A DNA stretch of 64,000 nucleotides from Phycisphaeraceae bacterium (GTDB lineage: Bacteria; Planctomycetota; Phycisphaerae; Phycisphaerales; UBA1924): assembly GCA_019636795.1 (NCBI GenBank), contig JAHBWW010000003.1:1-64000 (forward strand), written 5' to 3'. Positions 31,239 through 39,713 of the stretch are shown here, one piece after another. Below the pieces are notes generated by a model. The model ran no database searches. It was not told the DNA's origin and saw only the letters and a program-made list of their open reading frames with translations. Numbering within the stretch: the first letter of the stretch is position 1; each line of letters begins with the position of its first letter. The position numbers and the translations under genes are program-made.

Positions 31239-32768
31239 ATGAACGTCGCAAACTTCTTCAACCACTGGAACCTCACCGAAAACCCCTTCAGGGGAGAGGA
31301 AGCACGCCACGACTCCGTCTTTGCCCGCATTGGGTTCGAGACTGCCGGAGCCCCGCCATCCACCCACTCCGACTTCGAGAAGATTCTCGGGGAACTTTCC
31401 CGACCCAGTACGTCCATCGTCTTTGGTGAAAAAGGCAGCGGCAAAACCGCGATCCGCCTCCAGATCGTCCACCGCGTCCGCGCCCAGAACGCCCAGCACC
31501 CCAGCCACCAGACCTTTCTTGTCTCCTACGACGATCTCAACCCGTTCCTCGAACAAATCCACTCCAGAATGGGGGGGAATGATCCCGCAGCCTCCCTCCG
31601 CGCCGTTCGCCTGATCGACCACCTTGACGCGATACTTGCTCTGGCCGTCACGGAACTGACCGACACGCTGACTGGAGCCGCGCGCACAGAATCGATCAAC
31701 GCCCTTGGCCCCGAAGTCGCACGCACCGCACGGTCGTTTCCCCCTGCGGTAAAGAACGAGTTCCGCATTCTCCAGGCCCTGTACGACCAGAGAGACACGG
31801 ACGGGCACCGCACCAGCCGCCTGCGTCGCGCGCTCAGAGTTGGCGGGGCCATGAGCAGTGTACTTCGGACCACCATCCTCCTGTTTGGGTGGGTGCCGAG
31901 TGTGGCGCTCGCTGGAGCCGTGCTCTTTGCCGAACTGGATGAGCAACTCAAGACGATTGCCGCGTATGCCGCGCTCGGGTTCGGGGTGCTGTATCTCCTG
32001 GCTGCGCTCAAACTGCTGTTCTGGAACCGGTTTCGGGTTCTGAGGCTCGCGCGACGGGTGCGTAAACACCGTCGGGCACTGCCCCGCGAAGAGTCTTCGT
32101 ATGCGGCGAGTCTGGCGCAACTGCCGCTTGCTGTGCGCGCGCAGATTTCCCATGATGACAACGAAGCGTCACGCTACGCCCTGCTCGCCTCGTTGCATCG
32201 GGCGCTCGAATCGCTGGGTTTCTCGGGGATTCTGGTGCTGGTCGATCGGGTGGACGAGCCGACGCTGATCAATGGCGACACGCAGCGCATGCAGTCGATC
32301 ATCTGGCCCATGCTCAACAACAAGTTCCTCCAGCAGGAGCGCATGGGGCTCAAGATGCTCCTGCCGATCGAGCTGCGCTACGCGCTGTTCAAAGAGTCGA
32401 GCGCGTTCTTTCAGGAAGCCCGGCTCGACAAGCAGAGTTTCATCGAGCGGCTCTCGTGGACCGGGGCGATGCTCTACGACCTGTGCAACGCCCGCCTCAA
32501 CGCCTGCCGCCCGACCGACCTGCCCCCGATTTCGCTCCTGGATCTGTTCGCGGAAGATGTGACGCGGCAGGATCTGGTAGACGCCCTCGATCAGATGCAC
32601 CAGCCCCGCGATGCGCTCAAGTTCCTGTACCGCTGCCTGAACGAACATTGTTCGAACGTGACGGCGGAGGACGGTTCGTGGCGAATCCCTAAACTGGTGC
32701 TTGACAACTGCCGCAGGCAGGAAGTCGAGCGGGTTCAGCAGTTGTATCGTGGGATCCGTCCGGCGTAG
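31239..32768 (+). CDS. Membrane-associated P-loop ATPase of unknown function
   Basis: 509 residues from ATG 31239; further ATGs upstream at 31191 and 31047 have no better support. It opens NVANFFNHWNLTENPFRGEE, a pattern seen in ExeA-like AAA ATPases. Walker A is SIVFGEKGSGKTAIRLQ (about 62-75). Two membrane helices interrupt the ATPase at about 210-232 (TILLFGWVPSVALAGAVLF) and 240-262 (YAALGFGVLYLLAALKLL). A Walker-B-like GILVLVDRVDEPTLING follows at about 330. The insertion of membrane helices into a P-loop domain recalls KAP-type NTPases, but the assignment is uncertain. It is divergent from the PBP2 gene and stands alone. Confidence 0.75.
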   Translation: MNVANFFNHWNLTENPFRGEEARHDSVFARIGFETAGAPPSTHSDFEKILGELSRPSTSIVFGEKGSGKTAIRLQIVHRVRAQNAQHPSHQTFLVSYDDLNPFLEQIHSRMGGNDPAASLRAVRLIDHLDAILALAVTELTDTLTGAARTESINALGPEVARTARSFPPAVKNEFRILQALYDQRDTDGHRTSRLRRALRVGGAMSSVLRTTILLFGWVPSVALAGAVLFAELDEQLKTIAAYAALGFGVLYLLAALKLLFWNRFRVLRLARRVRKHRRALPREESSYAASLAQLPLAVRAQISHDDNEASRYALLASLHRALESLGFSGILVLVDRVDEPTLINGDTQRMQSIIWPMLNNKFLQQERMGLKMLLPIELRYALFKESSAFFQEARLDKQSFIERLSWTGAMLYDLCNARLNACRPTDLPPISLLDLFAEDVTRQDLVDALDQMHQPRDALKFLYRCLNEHCSNVTAEDGSWRIPKLVLDNCRRQEVERVQQLYRGIRPA

Positions 32769-32781
32769 GTCTGGTTTGTCA

Positions 32782-32809
32782 AAGTTCGGCTTGCCTTTGG
32801 GCCGAACTT
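32782..32809. terminator. Hairpin after the P-loop ATPase gene
   Basis: A perfect 9-base stem AAGTTCGGC / GCCGAACTT with a 10-base loop, 14 bases after the stop codon. No T-run follows, so it may be an RNA-stabilising or attenuator structure, not an intrinsic terminator. Confidence 0.5.
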
Positions 32810-33121
32810 GAGGTAGATTGAATGGGCGGGGTGTATGATCCCCCAAGGTTCCGCTCTGACGGACCTTACGGATTTTCAGGCGGCCGAGTGATCGGCGAAT
32901 CGAGCACCGGCTTCAACGCACGTATGAACACCGATCATTGGACATCACCGCACGAGCACCGCACCGACGAGAGTCGGGCTTTCGGCGGCAGCAACCCCTC
33001 GGCATGCCCATGATCGCGTGCTTCCCGATCCAGAATGGAGTTCAAGTCCGCGCAGGAGTGTTTCCTGTAGCGGTTGTTTTCGGCGCTTGCGGCGCCGTCG
33101 TGTCCTGAACAAGGAGATTTC
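32810..33121 (+). promoter_or_regulatory. infC leader region
   Basis: About 310 bases without a gene before infC. No clean -35/-10 pair is visible; a TATGAT at 32834-32839 could be a -10 box but has no well-placed partner. Near the end, a GGCGCTTGCGGCGCC hairpin (about 33082-33096) precedes the Shine-Dalgarno AAGGAG at 33111-33116. A long leader suits the known autoregulation of infC. Confidence 0.4.
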
Positions 33122-33904
33122 ATCATCAACGGCAGAAAGTTCTTCCGACCGGCCGGTCCCGTGCAGCGGACCCGCATGAACCACATGATCCGGATCAGCC
33201 CGGTGCGTGTGATCGGGCCCGACAACGAACAGATCGGGGTGCTCGAAACTCACGAAGCGCTCAAGATGGCGCAGGAGCAGGGGCTTGATCTCGTGGAGAT
33301 CTCGCCCGATGTGCGTCCGCCCGTCTGCAAGATCATGGATTACGGCAAGCACAAGTACGAGCTGTCGAAGAAGCAGCAGAAGAGCCGCGCGTCGTCCAAG
33401 ACGACCGAGATGAAGGAAATCCGCCTCGGGCGTTCGGTCAAGATTGACCCGCACGACGTGCAGATCCGCGTGGATCAGTCGCGCCGATTCCTGATGGCCG
33501 GGCACAAAGTGCAGATCACGCAGCGCTTCCGCGGGCGCGAGATGGCGCACAAGGAGATCGGCATCCAGCGACTGGCGGCGATCTGTCAGGACCTGTCGGA
33601 CGTGGCCAAGATCGAGGTCGCGCCGCGCTGGATGGGCAAGCAGGCGAGCATCATCCTCGCGCCCGACAAGCACAAGGTCGAGGCGGTCAGGCGCAAAATG
33701 ACCAAGGAGCAGCTGGCCAAGGAAGAGGAAGAACTGCGTGCCCTCGAGGCGCAGCACCAGGCCGAGCTCGATGCCGAACTCGAAGCCGACGCTCGCGACG
33801 AGGAGGACGATCAGGATCAGCCTCGCAAGAAGAAAGGCCCGGCCGACGATCGCTCGTTCAATCCCGTCGATGAGGAGATTTCAGATCTGCTCGGCGAATC
33901 ATGA
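33122..33904 (+). CDS. infC: Translation initiation factor IF-3, probable AUC start
   Basis: IF-3 binds the 30S subunit, checks the initiator tRNA-start codon pairing and prevents premature joining of 50S. The body is clear: RISPVRVIGPDNEQIGVLET (N domain), LDLVEISPDVRPPVCKIMDY, then EIRLGRSVKIDPHDVQIRV and QRFRGREMAHKEIG (C domain). AAGGAG at 33111-33116 points to ATC 33122 (or ATC 33125), giving INGRKFF, and not to the first ATG at 33176, which lacks a site and would cut the N-terminus. Non-AUG starts (AUU, AUC) are a known infC hallmark used for autoregulation. About 70 residues of charged tail (AELDAELEADARDEEDDQD) extend it to 260, longer than the usual 180. A terminator follows. Confidence 0.88.
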   Translation: MINGRKFFRPAGPVQRTRMNHMIRISPVRVIGPDNEQIGVLETHEALKMAQEQGLDLVEISPDVRPPVCKIMDYGKHKYELSKKQQKSRASSKTTEMKEIRLGRSVKIDPHDVQIRVDQSRRFLMAGHKVQITQRFRGREMAHKEIGIQRLAAICQDLSDVAKIEVAPRWMGKQASIILAPDKHKVEAVRRKMTKEQLAKEEEELRALEAQHQAELDAELEADARDEEDDQDQPRKKKGPADDRSFNPVDEEISDLLGES

Positions 33905-33967
33905 GCGCATGAGAATGCTGTGGCCCTGGTGCCGAGCGCTTCATCAACAACGCCAGCCCCACCCAGA

Positions 33968-33992
33968 GGAAGCCCGAGCGGGCTTCCTTTTT
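33968..33992 (+). terminator. Rho-independent terminator of infC
   Basis: The stem GGAAGCCC / GGGCTTCC with loop GAGC, followed by TTTTT, 64 bases after the infC stop. Confidence 0.92.
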
Positions 33993-34041
33993 CGTGTCGA
34001 TCGTTTTCAGGGCGACCTGATGCGTCCGTCGTGATGCGACT

Positions 34042-34830
34042 TCAGCGCCGACGGCGTGCGACCAGACCCAGAGCGACAACGCACGCCCCAGCCGATCCCG
34101 GTGCGGGGACCTTTGTGAGCGAGAGGTTGATCAGCAGAGTCGCCGACGTATTGCCCAGGACGGTGGGCGAGTTGTCCCATCCGCCGTGCTGGGCCCAGCT
34201 GCGGTAGTCGTAGGTGTAGAGTCCCGGCGCGAGCACGCCTCCGTAACTGAAGTTGTCGGTGTAGTTTCCGACGCCATTGAGCGCGAGCGTGCTGGTGTTG
34301 AGGAGGTAGGAGTTGTTGAACCAGTCGTAGAGCCTGATATGGTGGAAGGCTTCGCTCCAGCCGCTGGAGGCGGCATTGGTCGTGCCGACGGCCGTGCCGG
34401 AAATGGACCACGCGGTGGGCTGGCTGACGCTGAACTGGACCCAGCCGTAGGTTGCAGCACCGGCGTACTCGGCCCACGGACTTGCGGTGCCGGTGACATT
34501 CACGAAGTTGATGTTGACGGCGGTGTGCCCGAAGAAGACGCCGCTCAGGCCGGGGTTGGCAGGTGTGTAGGAGGTGTTGTGCAGCGATGTCCCCTGACCG
34601 ACCCAGCCGCCGTAGGAGAGCGACGAGGTGATGCTGGCGTTCTGGTTGAGCCCGGTGTTGAGAGAAGTGAAGATCTGGTTGTCGTTGGTGAAGGTGGAAT
34701 CGAAATCGAGCACCTGACTCCAGGTGTCGATGGCGACAGCATCGCTATGAAGGACCGGATTGCCCGACGCTGCCGACACGAGCATCGTTCCGCACACACT
34801 GATCGCGCCAACCGCAAGTTTGATCTGCAC
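34042..34830 (-). CDS. Secreted protein with PEP-CTERM-like sorting tail
   Basis: 262 residues from GTG 34830, which follows AAGGAAAACAGCT on the reverse strand. The signal peptide is IKLAVGAISVCGTMLVSAAS. The body is rich in Asn, Ser, Thr and Gly and predicted beta-sandwich (TNDNQIFTSLNTGLNQNAS; GWVQFSVSQPTAWSISG; LYTYDYRSWAQHGG). The C-terminus is VPAPGSAGACVVALGLVARR plus RR. That is the PEP-CTERM layout: a VPxPG motif, a hydrophobic helix and a terminal Arg cluster, recognised by an exosortase. Such proteins are exported and anchored or processed at the surface. No exosortase gene is in the window. Confidence 0.75.
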   Translation of the reverse strand: MQIKLAVGAISVCGTMLVSAASGNPVLHSDAVAIDTWSQVLDFDSTFTNDNQIFTSLNTGLNQNASITSSLSYGGWVGQGTSLHNTSYTPANPGLSGVFFGHTAVNINFVNVTGTASPWAEYAGAATYGWVQFSVSQPTAWSISGTAVGTTNAASSGWSEAFHHIRLYDWFNNSYLLNTSTLALNGVGNYTDNFSYGGVLAPGLYTYDYRSWAQHGGWDNSPTVLGNTSATLLINLSLTKVPAPGSAGACVVALGLVARRRR

Positions 34831-35217
34831 AGCTGTTTTCCTTTTGTCTGAACTGGCTCGGTGTTTCCGTTCGTTCGTCCGGCCGCAACGATCGCGCAAA
34901 CGCCTGCGCTGTGCTCACGAACCACTGTTGAACGAGCGAAAAGTCCGACGCGTTGTCTGCTCCGGGTCTCGAACGAGATCGAGACCACTCCTATGGCGCG
35001 CACGGTACCAGAAACTTACCCTCGTGTCAATACCCTTGATGCGCGTTCGCATGGCGTGCGGGAGTTATGGCCCAAGGACCCGTCGGACCGGCAAATCCTC
35101 GTGCTGCGCACCGGCGAGCCTGTGACTGGTCGGGGAAATGGAGTAGTAAGCATTTCGGTGCCGAACGGAAATTCGAGTTTCACACGAGCCCTACCCGCGA
35201 CCTACCGTATTCAACCT
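34831..35217. other. Divergent intergenic region with an inverted repeat
   Basis: 387 bases between the PEP-CTERM-like gene (-) and the KAP-LRR gene (+). An open frame crosses it from 34861 in phase with the KAP gene, but its residues have no domain character. It holds a perfect 8-base inverted repeat, GGTCTCGA (34965-34972) and TCGAGACC (34979-34986), with a 6-base spacer, a candidate operator for either gene. Confidence 0.45.
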
Positions 35218-37482
35218 ATGTCCGATCGCCTCGATCCCCTGCTGCTGCTCAGCGATGAACCGATCGAGGGCACCGGTCCCGATGACCTTGGGCGCGATGC
35301 CGACGCCCGACTGCTGGCCGAACTGGCCCTGGGCACACGCGGTCCGTTCACCGTCGGGGTGTATGGCAACTGGGGCACGGGCAAGACCAGCCTGCTGCAT
35401 CGCGTGCGTGCGATGCTCGAAGCCCGCAGCGGCGAAGGTCACAACGGCCCGCGCCTCTACCCGCTGATCGTCACCGTCTTCTTCAATGCCTGGCAGTATG
35501 AACGCGAGGCCGAGCCTCTGGCGCACCTGACCGAGGCGATTCACGACGCGGTATCTCTGCGGCTCAAAGAACTCCAGACCATGCGCGGTGCCATGAAGGA
35601 GATGAGCATCGGCTGGCTGCGGTCGCTGCACACCGCCACCCGTGCCGCGGCCCGTTCGGCGGCGCACGGCCTGTCGGTCGGAGTAGCGGGGACTCAGATC
35701 AAAATCGGCGACGTGCTCGACCGATACGAGAAACTCATCAGCGAGCAGCAGAACACCGACAGCCGGGCGTGGAAGAAGCATGTGAGCGAATCGGCGACCA
35801 TGGCCGCGCTGCGATCGCTGCGCGCCGAGGAGACGCTGCTGGGCACGGTGCAGCGCAGTACCGTGAGCGAAGTGCCGCGTGTGGTCGTGTTCATCGACGA
35901 TATGGATCGGTGTGCCGCTGCTGATGCCTTCGGCGTGCTGCGCGGCATCAAGCTCGCGCTGGCTCAGCCCGGGTTCGTGTTCTTTCTTTCGCTCAACCCC
36001 GACACTCTGCGGCCATACATCGTCGAACAGACACGCAGCATCCGGGGGGGCGACGACGACGGCGTACCTCACGCAGCGGAGAAGATTTATCTCGACAAGC
36101 TGGTGCAGTTGCCGTACCCGCTGCGGCTGCGCGACGAGCAGTTCCAGCGTTTCGCCCACGCGGTGATCCATGAGCGTCTGGCCGACGTGGTGTCGACGGC
36201 CGAGCACGACGTGTTCAAGCGACTCTACGCGGCGCTGCGAGACAGCAGCGACCGCAACCCGAGAACGCTCAAGCGGCGGATCAACGCGGTGATCGTCGAA
36301 TCGCGACTGGCTCCGCCGGCGCTGCTCGAACTGCTCTCGCCGGAAACGGAAAAGGCCCGAGGCCTGTTCATGGGCTTGTGCCTTCTCGAACAGACCGCCC
36401 GACACCTGGGCAAGCCGGACCTGCTTGATCGGCTGGCGCAGGATCCGCCACTGCGCGGACGCATCGCTGCCGAGGGCGTTCGGAGACTGTATCTTCTGCT
36501 GCGCAAGCTCGACAAGCGCCAGGCCGACACTGACGAGTTCGGCAGGCCAAGGGATGGATCGACGATCGATACGCACGATCAGGTGCTGCTCGCCGGGGCC
36601 GAAATGATCGAGGATCTCAATGCGGTGCCGCCGCTCGATCGGCTATTACGCGAGGAGTTTGGACGCAAGTGGTTGCTCGATGACCGCGTGCGAAAGGGGT
36701 TTGCCGAGTTTCTGGCGCTGCGGCCTGAGGGATATGGTCAGGAAGAAGACATCGGCATTGATGCGGCATCGACGCGCGACGAAGTGCAGGACGATGTGAG
36801 CGATGACGAGGCGTTTGAAGAAGATACCGGGAGCGATGAACCCGGGGGCGAAGCGCCCGAGAGTGATGCCGAAGACGACGAGGCCGACCTTCCAGCCCCG
36901 CGCCCCGGCCGCCAGCGCAAGCACAGTTTTCGCCGCGCGAGGATGGCGATTATGGACGCCGACCGCGCGATCATCGAACGCGCGGTACGCGAGTCGCTGG
37001 AGATTCTTGAAGATGAGGATCTGATGCCAGATGATTGGGCGCGCGTGGAACGGCTCAATCTGCAGAGCGAAACGATCAGCAGCGCAGGTCTTTCATGGTT
37101 GGCCTGGGGCGACACCGGTTTGACATCGCTCAGCGAACTCGACTTGAGTCATACCGAAGCATCGGATGACACGTTGGAGAGCTTTGCGAGCCGTTCGAGT
37201 GCGCTCACTGGGCTCAAAGTACTTCATCTGCGCTCATGCGCGATCGGGGACGCAGGACTCAGGAGTATCGCTGACCCCGATTCCTCACTGAAATCCTTGC
37301 GAGTCCTCGATCTCCATGGAACTCAGATGACCGACGCCGGCATTGATGCGCTGGTCAGTCCGAAGTGCCCGATCATGAGACTGGAAATTATCAATCTCAC
37401 TGACACACAGGTATCGAGCGCGGGTGTCTTAAAGTTGAAGCGACGCTGGAAAGATCTTCAGGTCATCGATCTGATTGCGTGA
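35218..37482 (+). CDS. KAP-family P-loop NTPase with C-terminal leucine-rich repeats
   Basis: 754 residues from ATG 35218 (MSDRLDPLLLLSDEPIEG). The KAP NTPase occupies about 20-400: Walker A FTVGVYGNWGTGKTSLLHR (about 50), IVTVFFNAWQYEREAEPLAH (the KAP FNAWxYE signature) and Walker B RVVVFIDDMDRCAAADA (about 221). The membrane helices often inserted in KAP proteins are not evident; the corresponding region is an amphipathic Ala/Arg-rich stretch. Residues about 515-570 are a highly acidic linker (DEVQDDVSDDEAFEEDTGSD). Residues about 610-754 are five to six leucine-rich repeats of GALA/RNI type (LSELDLSHTEASDDTLESFA; LRVLDLHGTQMTDAGIDALV). Some KAP NTPases act in phage exclusion; a sensor role for the LRR is inference. 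Confidence 0.87.
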   Translation: MSDRLDPLLLLSDEPIEGTGPDDLGRDADARLLAELALGTRGPFTVGVYGNWGTGKTSLLHRVRAMLEARSGEGHNGPRLYPLIVTVFFNAWQYEREAEPLAHLTEAIHDAVSLRLKELQTMRGAMKEMSIGWLRSLHTATRAAARSAAHGLSVGVAGTQIKIGDVLDRYEKLISEQQNTDSRAWKKHVSESATMAALRSLRAEETLLGTVQRSTVSEVPRVVVFIDDMDRCAAADAFGVLRGIKLALAQPGFVFFLSLNPDTLRPYIVEQTRSIRGGDDDGVPHAAEKIYLDKLVQLPYPLRLRDEQFQRFAHAVIHERLADVVSTAEHDVFKRLYAALRDSSDRNPRTLKRRINAVIVESRLAPPALLELLSPETEKARGLFMGLCLLEQTARHLGKPDLLDRLAQDPPLRGRIAAEGVRRLYLLLRKLDKRQADTDEFGRPRDGSTIDTHDQVLLAGAEMIEDLNAVPPLDRLLREEFGRKWLLDDRVRKGFAEFLALRPEGYGQEEDIGIDAASTRDEVQDDVSDDEAFEEDTGSDEPGGEAPESDAEDDEADLPAPRPGRQRKHSFRRARMAIMDADRAIIERAVRESLEILEDEDLMPDDWARVERLNLQSETISSAGLSWLAWGDTGLTSLSELDLSHTEASDDTLESFASRSSALTGLKVLHLRSCAIGDAGLRSIADPDSSLKSLRVLDLHGTQMTDAGIDALVSPKCPIMRLEIINLTDTQVSSAGVLKLKRRWKDLQVIDLIA

Positions 37483-37497
37483 TTCTTCCCGTGAACC

Positions 37498-38781
37498 TCA
37501 CTCACACCCCTGGCTGTACGCATTCAGATACGCCTGTACGTCGAAGAAGTCGATGAGGCCGTCGCCGTTGATGTCGGCGGTGCAGGCGGGCTTGCGATAG
37601 ATCAGCAGGTCGGTCAGGATCAGGTCCTGCGGCGCGCCGTCGAGATCGGCAACGATGTCCAGTCGGCCCGTCGTCAGACCGTAGCGGAAGACGTGGCTGT
37701 CGCCGAAGACGTTGACCAGCCCGATGTCGAAGTCGCCGACAGGCTTGATGCCGGTCGCGTCGTCAAAGAACACGGTCTGTGCGTTGGTCGGCAATCGAGT
37801 CAGCACGGTATCGGCCAGCCCGTTGTCATCAAACGCGCGGCCGACGATGAGCCTGCGGTCGCCGCTGAGTGGGTCGATCTCCATGATGCCGCCGTCGTAG
37901 GCATCAGGCCCCAACTGAATCGAATAGCCGACGAGGATGCGCCCGCCCAGCACCATCACGCTGCGGCAGTTGGTGGTCATCACGGGCCCGCTGCCGCCGC
38001 CGAAGTCGCCGTTGCCGTCGCCAAAGACCTGCGAACCCTGATTGACCCCATCTACCCAGACCTGCCGCGTGAACGGCTTGGCAGAGAGGCGACTGAGGAA
38101 CGCGCGGTCGCCGGTGTCGAGGTTGATCGAGAAGAGCCCGCGTCCGGTGCTGACGCCGTCGCCCAGGCCGCTCTCAGCGACGACGAGCGTGCTGGGCCCG
38201 ATGAGCGCCCCGCCGCGGGCCTTGCGGATGTTGGGCCCGCTGCCGACAGTCTGGCTGGCGAGAACCGTTGTCTGGCCCGTCGTGACGTTGTAGCGGATGA
38301 CGCGCGACATCGAGCCGCCGAGCGCGTTGAAGTTGTCGCTCAGCGCGATGAGCGTGGTGGCCGATTCGGGGATCATGACGCCGATCTCCGACCACGAATT
38401 GCCGACAGTGCCCGGAAGCAGCGTGCGGTTACCCGAGTCAATGTCGATGCGGTACAGGCCGAAGGTCGATGGAGAAGTCACCGCGCGGACGAGAAGGTCG
38501 CGACTGCCGGGCAGTTGCAGTAGTCGCGTCTCGAATGAGCCTGCGATCGAAGGTCCATCGCCCACGACGCCGCCCTCCGGGTCGAACAGGTCCGGCCCCG
38601 AGATCGTCGAACGGACGAGCCCCGTAGCCGGATCCACCGCGATGATGGAGCCGAAGTTGCGAGCGACCACGATCCAATCGCCATCTTCGGGCGGAGCAGC
38701 AGTCACCGGTGCCGACAGAATACAAGCAAATGCAAGCAGCACCCCACCCACACGATCAAAAAATCCCCGGAACCTGTGCAT
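37498..38781 (-). CDS. Secreted beta-propeller-like protein with dockerin-like C-terminus
   Basis: 427 residues from ATG 38781, which has GGAG seven bases upstream. A signal peptide (RVGGVLLAFACILSAPVTA) leads into a repetitive beta domain with propeller-like blades: VARNFGSIIAVDPATGLVRS, GLYRIDIDSGNRTLL, VIRYNVTTGQTTVLA, GLFSINLDTGDRAFL and HVFRYGLTTGRLDIVA. The last 30 residues, CTADINGDGLIDFFDVQAYL plus NAYSQGC, are one calcium-loop repeat of the planctomycete dockerin-like type. A partner or anchor for this tail is unknown. The protein is probably exported; no catalytic motif is seen. Confidence 0.78.
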   Translation of the reverse strand: MHRFRGFFDRVGGVLLAFACILSAPVTAAPPEDGDWIVVARNFGSIIAVDPATGLVRSTISGPDLFDPEGGVVGDGPSIAGSFETRLLQLPGSRDLLVRAVTSPSTFGLYRIDIDSGNRTLLPGTVGNSWSEIGVMIPESATTLIALSDNFNALGGSMSRVIRYNVTTGQTTVLASQTVGSGPNIRKARGGALIGPSTLVVAESGLGDGVSTGRGLFSINLDTGDRAFLSRLSAKPFTRQVWVDGVNQGSQVFGDGNGDFGGGSGPVMTTNCRSVMVLGGRILVGYSIQLGPDAYDGGIMEIDPLSGDRRLIVGRAFDDNGLADTVLTRLPTNAQTVFFDDATGIKPVGDFDIGLVNVFGDSHVFRYGLTTGRLDIVADLDGAPQDLILTDLLIYRKPACTADINGDGLIDFFDVQAYLNAYSQGCE

Positions 38782-38969
38782 CAATATCTCCATCTCTTCG
38801 TGAATCTTTGTGAACATCGATTGCGAACGACACAGCGTAAACGCAGGCAGATTCTACCATGACAGCCTCTACTGGTTCGCTTCTTCGATAGGGGAGTTGA
38901 TCGATCACCGACCTGAATCGGCTTCCGACGCGACATCACTCGCCAGCCGGATGATTCGTGCGAGCCAAC

Positions 38970-39626
38970 CTATCTATCCCCTTTCAACTGATCAAACAAG
39001 GGCGGACGTACATCAGCCCGAACGTATTTGTAGTGTTTCCGTGTAACGAGTGCTCGCAAATCATGAGCCAGAGAGTCGGCCGCTTGCTGCGAATTGCAGA
39101 GAATCGTACTGCGTAATGTGAACCAGGGCTCGGGCATGTTCAAGTCCCGGCGCAGATCTTCGGTCCATCCCGTCATGGAGTCGAAGAGTGCATAGTGCTT
39201 TGCAATCGTTTGCGTCACGGCCAGCACAATGCCGGAGCAATCGCGCGTAAACAGAGTCAGGTCAACATTCCATGCCTGCGAAACCGCCTTGGGAAGAGGA
39301 AGTTTGAGCAGTTTCTGTCGCTCTCGGTTTTGTGTGCTGAACAACAGGCGGGCGTTGTGGTCCTTATTGACGATAAACTGCTTAATTGCCATGAGTGTGC
39401 GTGGCTGTGGGTGAAAGAGAACCAGATCGATTCCAATTTCAGGGTTGGAAAGACTATGAATGGCATAGCCCCTCAACTCCCGAAAAAACAATCCCGGATA
39501 GTTGTCGCAGAGATTGGCGACGGTGTTCGCGATGAGGCCGTAGCACGCATGAGTCTTGGCTTCGACATACAGCGCATCTCCGACCATACGGGCGTTGTAC
39601 AAGCGTGGGCGAGAGATCATCACCAT
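38970..39626 (-). CDS. Hypothetical ACT-like protein, paralogous in style to its neighbour
   Basis: 218 residues from ATG 39626, which has GGAGG eight bases upstream on the reverse strand; the longer frame starts at TTG 39707 without a site. No family is recognised with certainty. The stretch VDLTLFTRDCSGIVLAVTQT followed by IAKHYALFDSMT has the beta-alpha-beta look of an ACT domain (D-x-x-GI-V). An N-terminal second copy may be present (VEAKTHACYGLIANTVANLC). Base composition is lower in GC than the flanking genes, suggesting transfer. It follows the next gene on the same strand and is probably co-transcribed with it. Confidence 0.55.
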   Translation of the reverse strand: MVMISRPRLYNARMVGDALYVEAKTHACYGLIANTVANLCDNYPGLFFRELRGYAIHSLSNPEIGIDLVLFHPQPRTLMAIKQFIVNKDHNARLLFSTQNRERQKLLKLPLPKAVSQAWNVDLTLFTRDCSGIVLAVTQTIAKHYALFDSMTGWTEDLRRDLNMPEPWFTLRSTILCNSQQAADSLAHDLRALVTRKHYKYVRADVRPPLFDQLKGDR

Positions 39627-39713
39627 GGCACATACCTCCAGCAAAGCAGAGTGAGGGAGGGAATCGAAACTGAATGCGCCCAGCCACGGTTTTGCAGCCG
39701 AGCGCAAGAAGGA

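Noticed and set aside
32808-32839. TTGAGG and TATGAT as the infC promoter
   Set aside because: The spacing is 20 bases, too long for a standard sigma-70 promoter.
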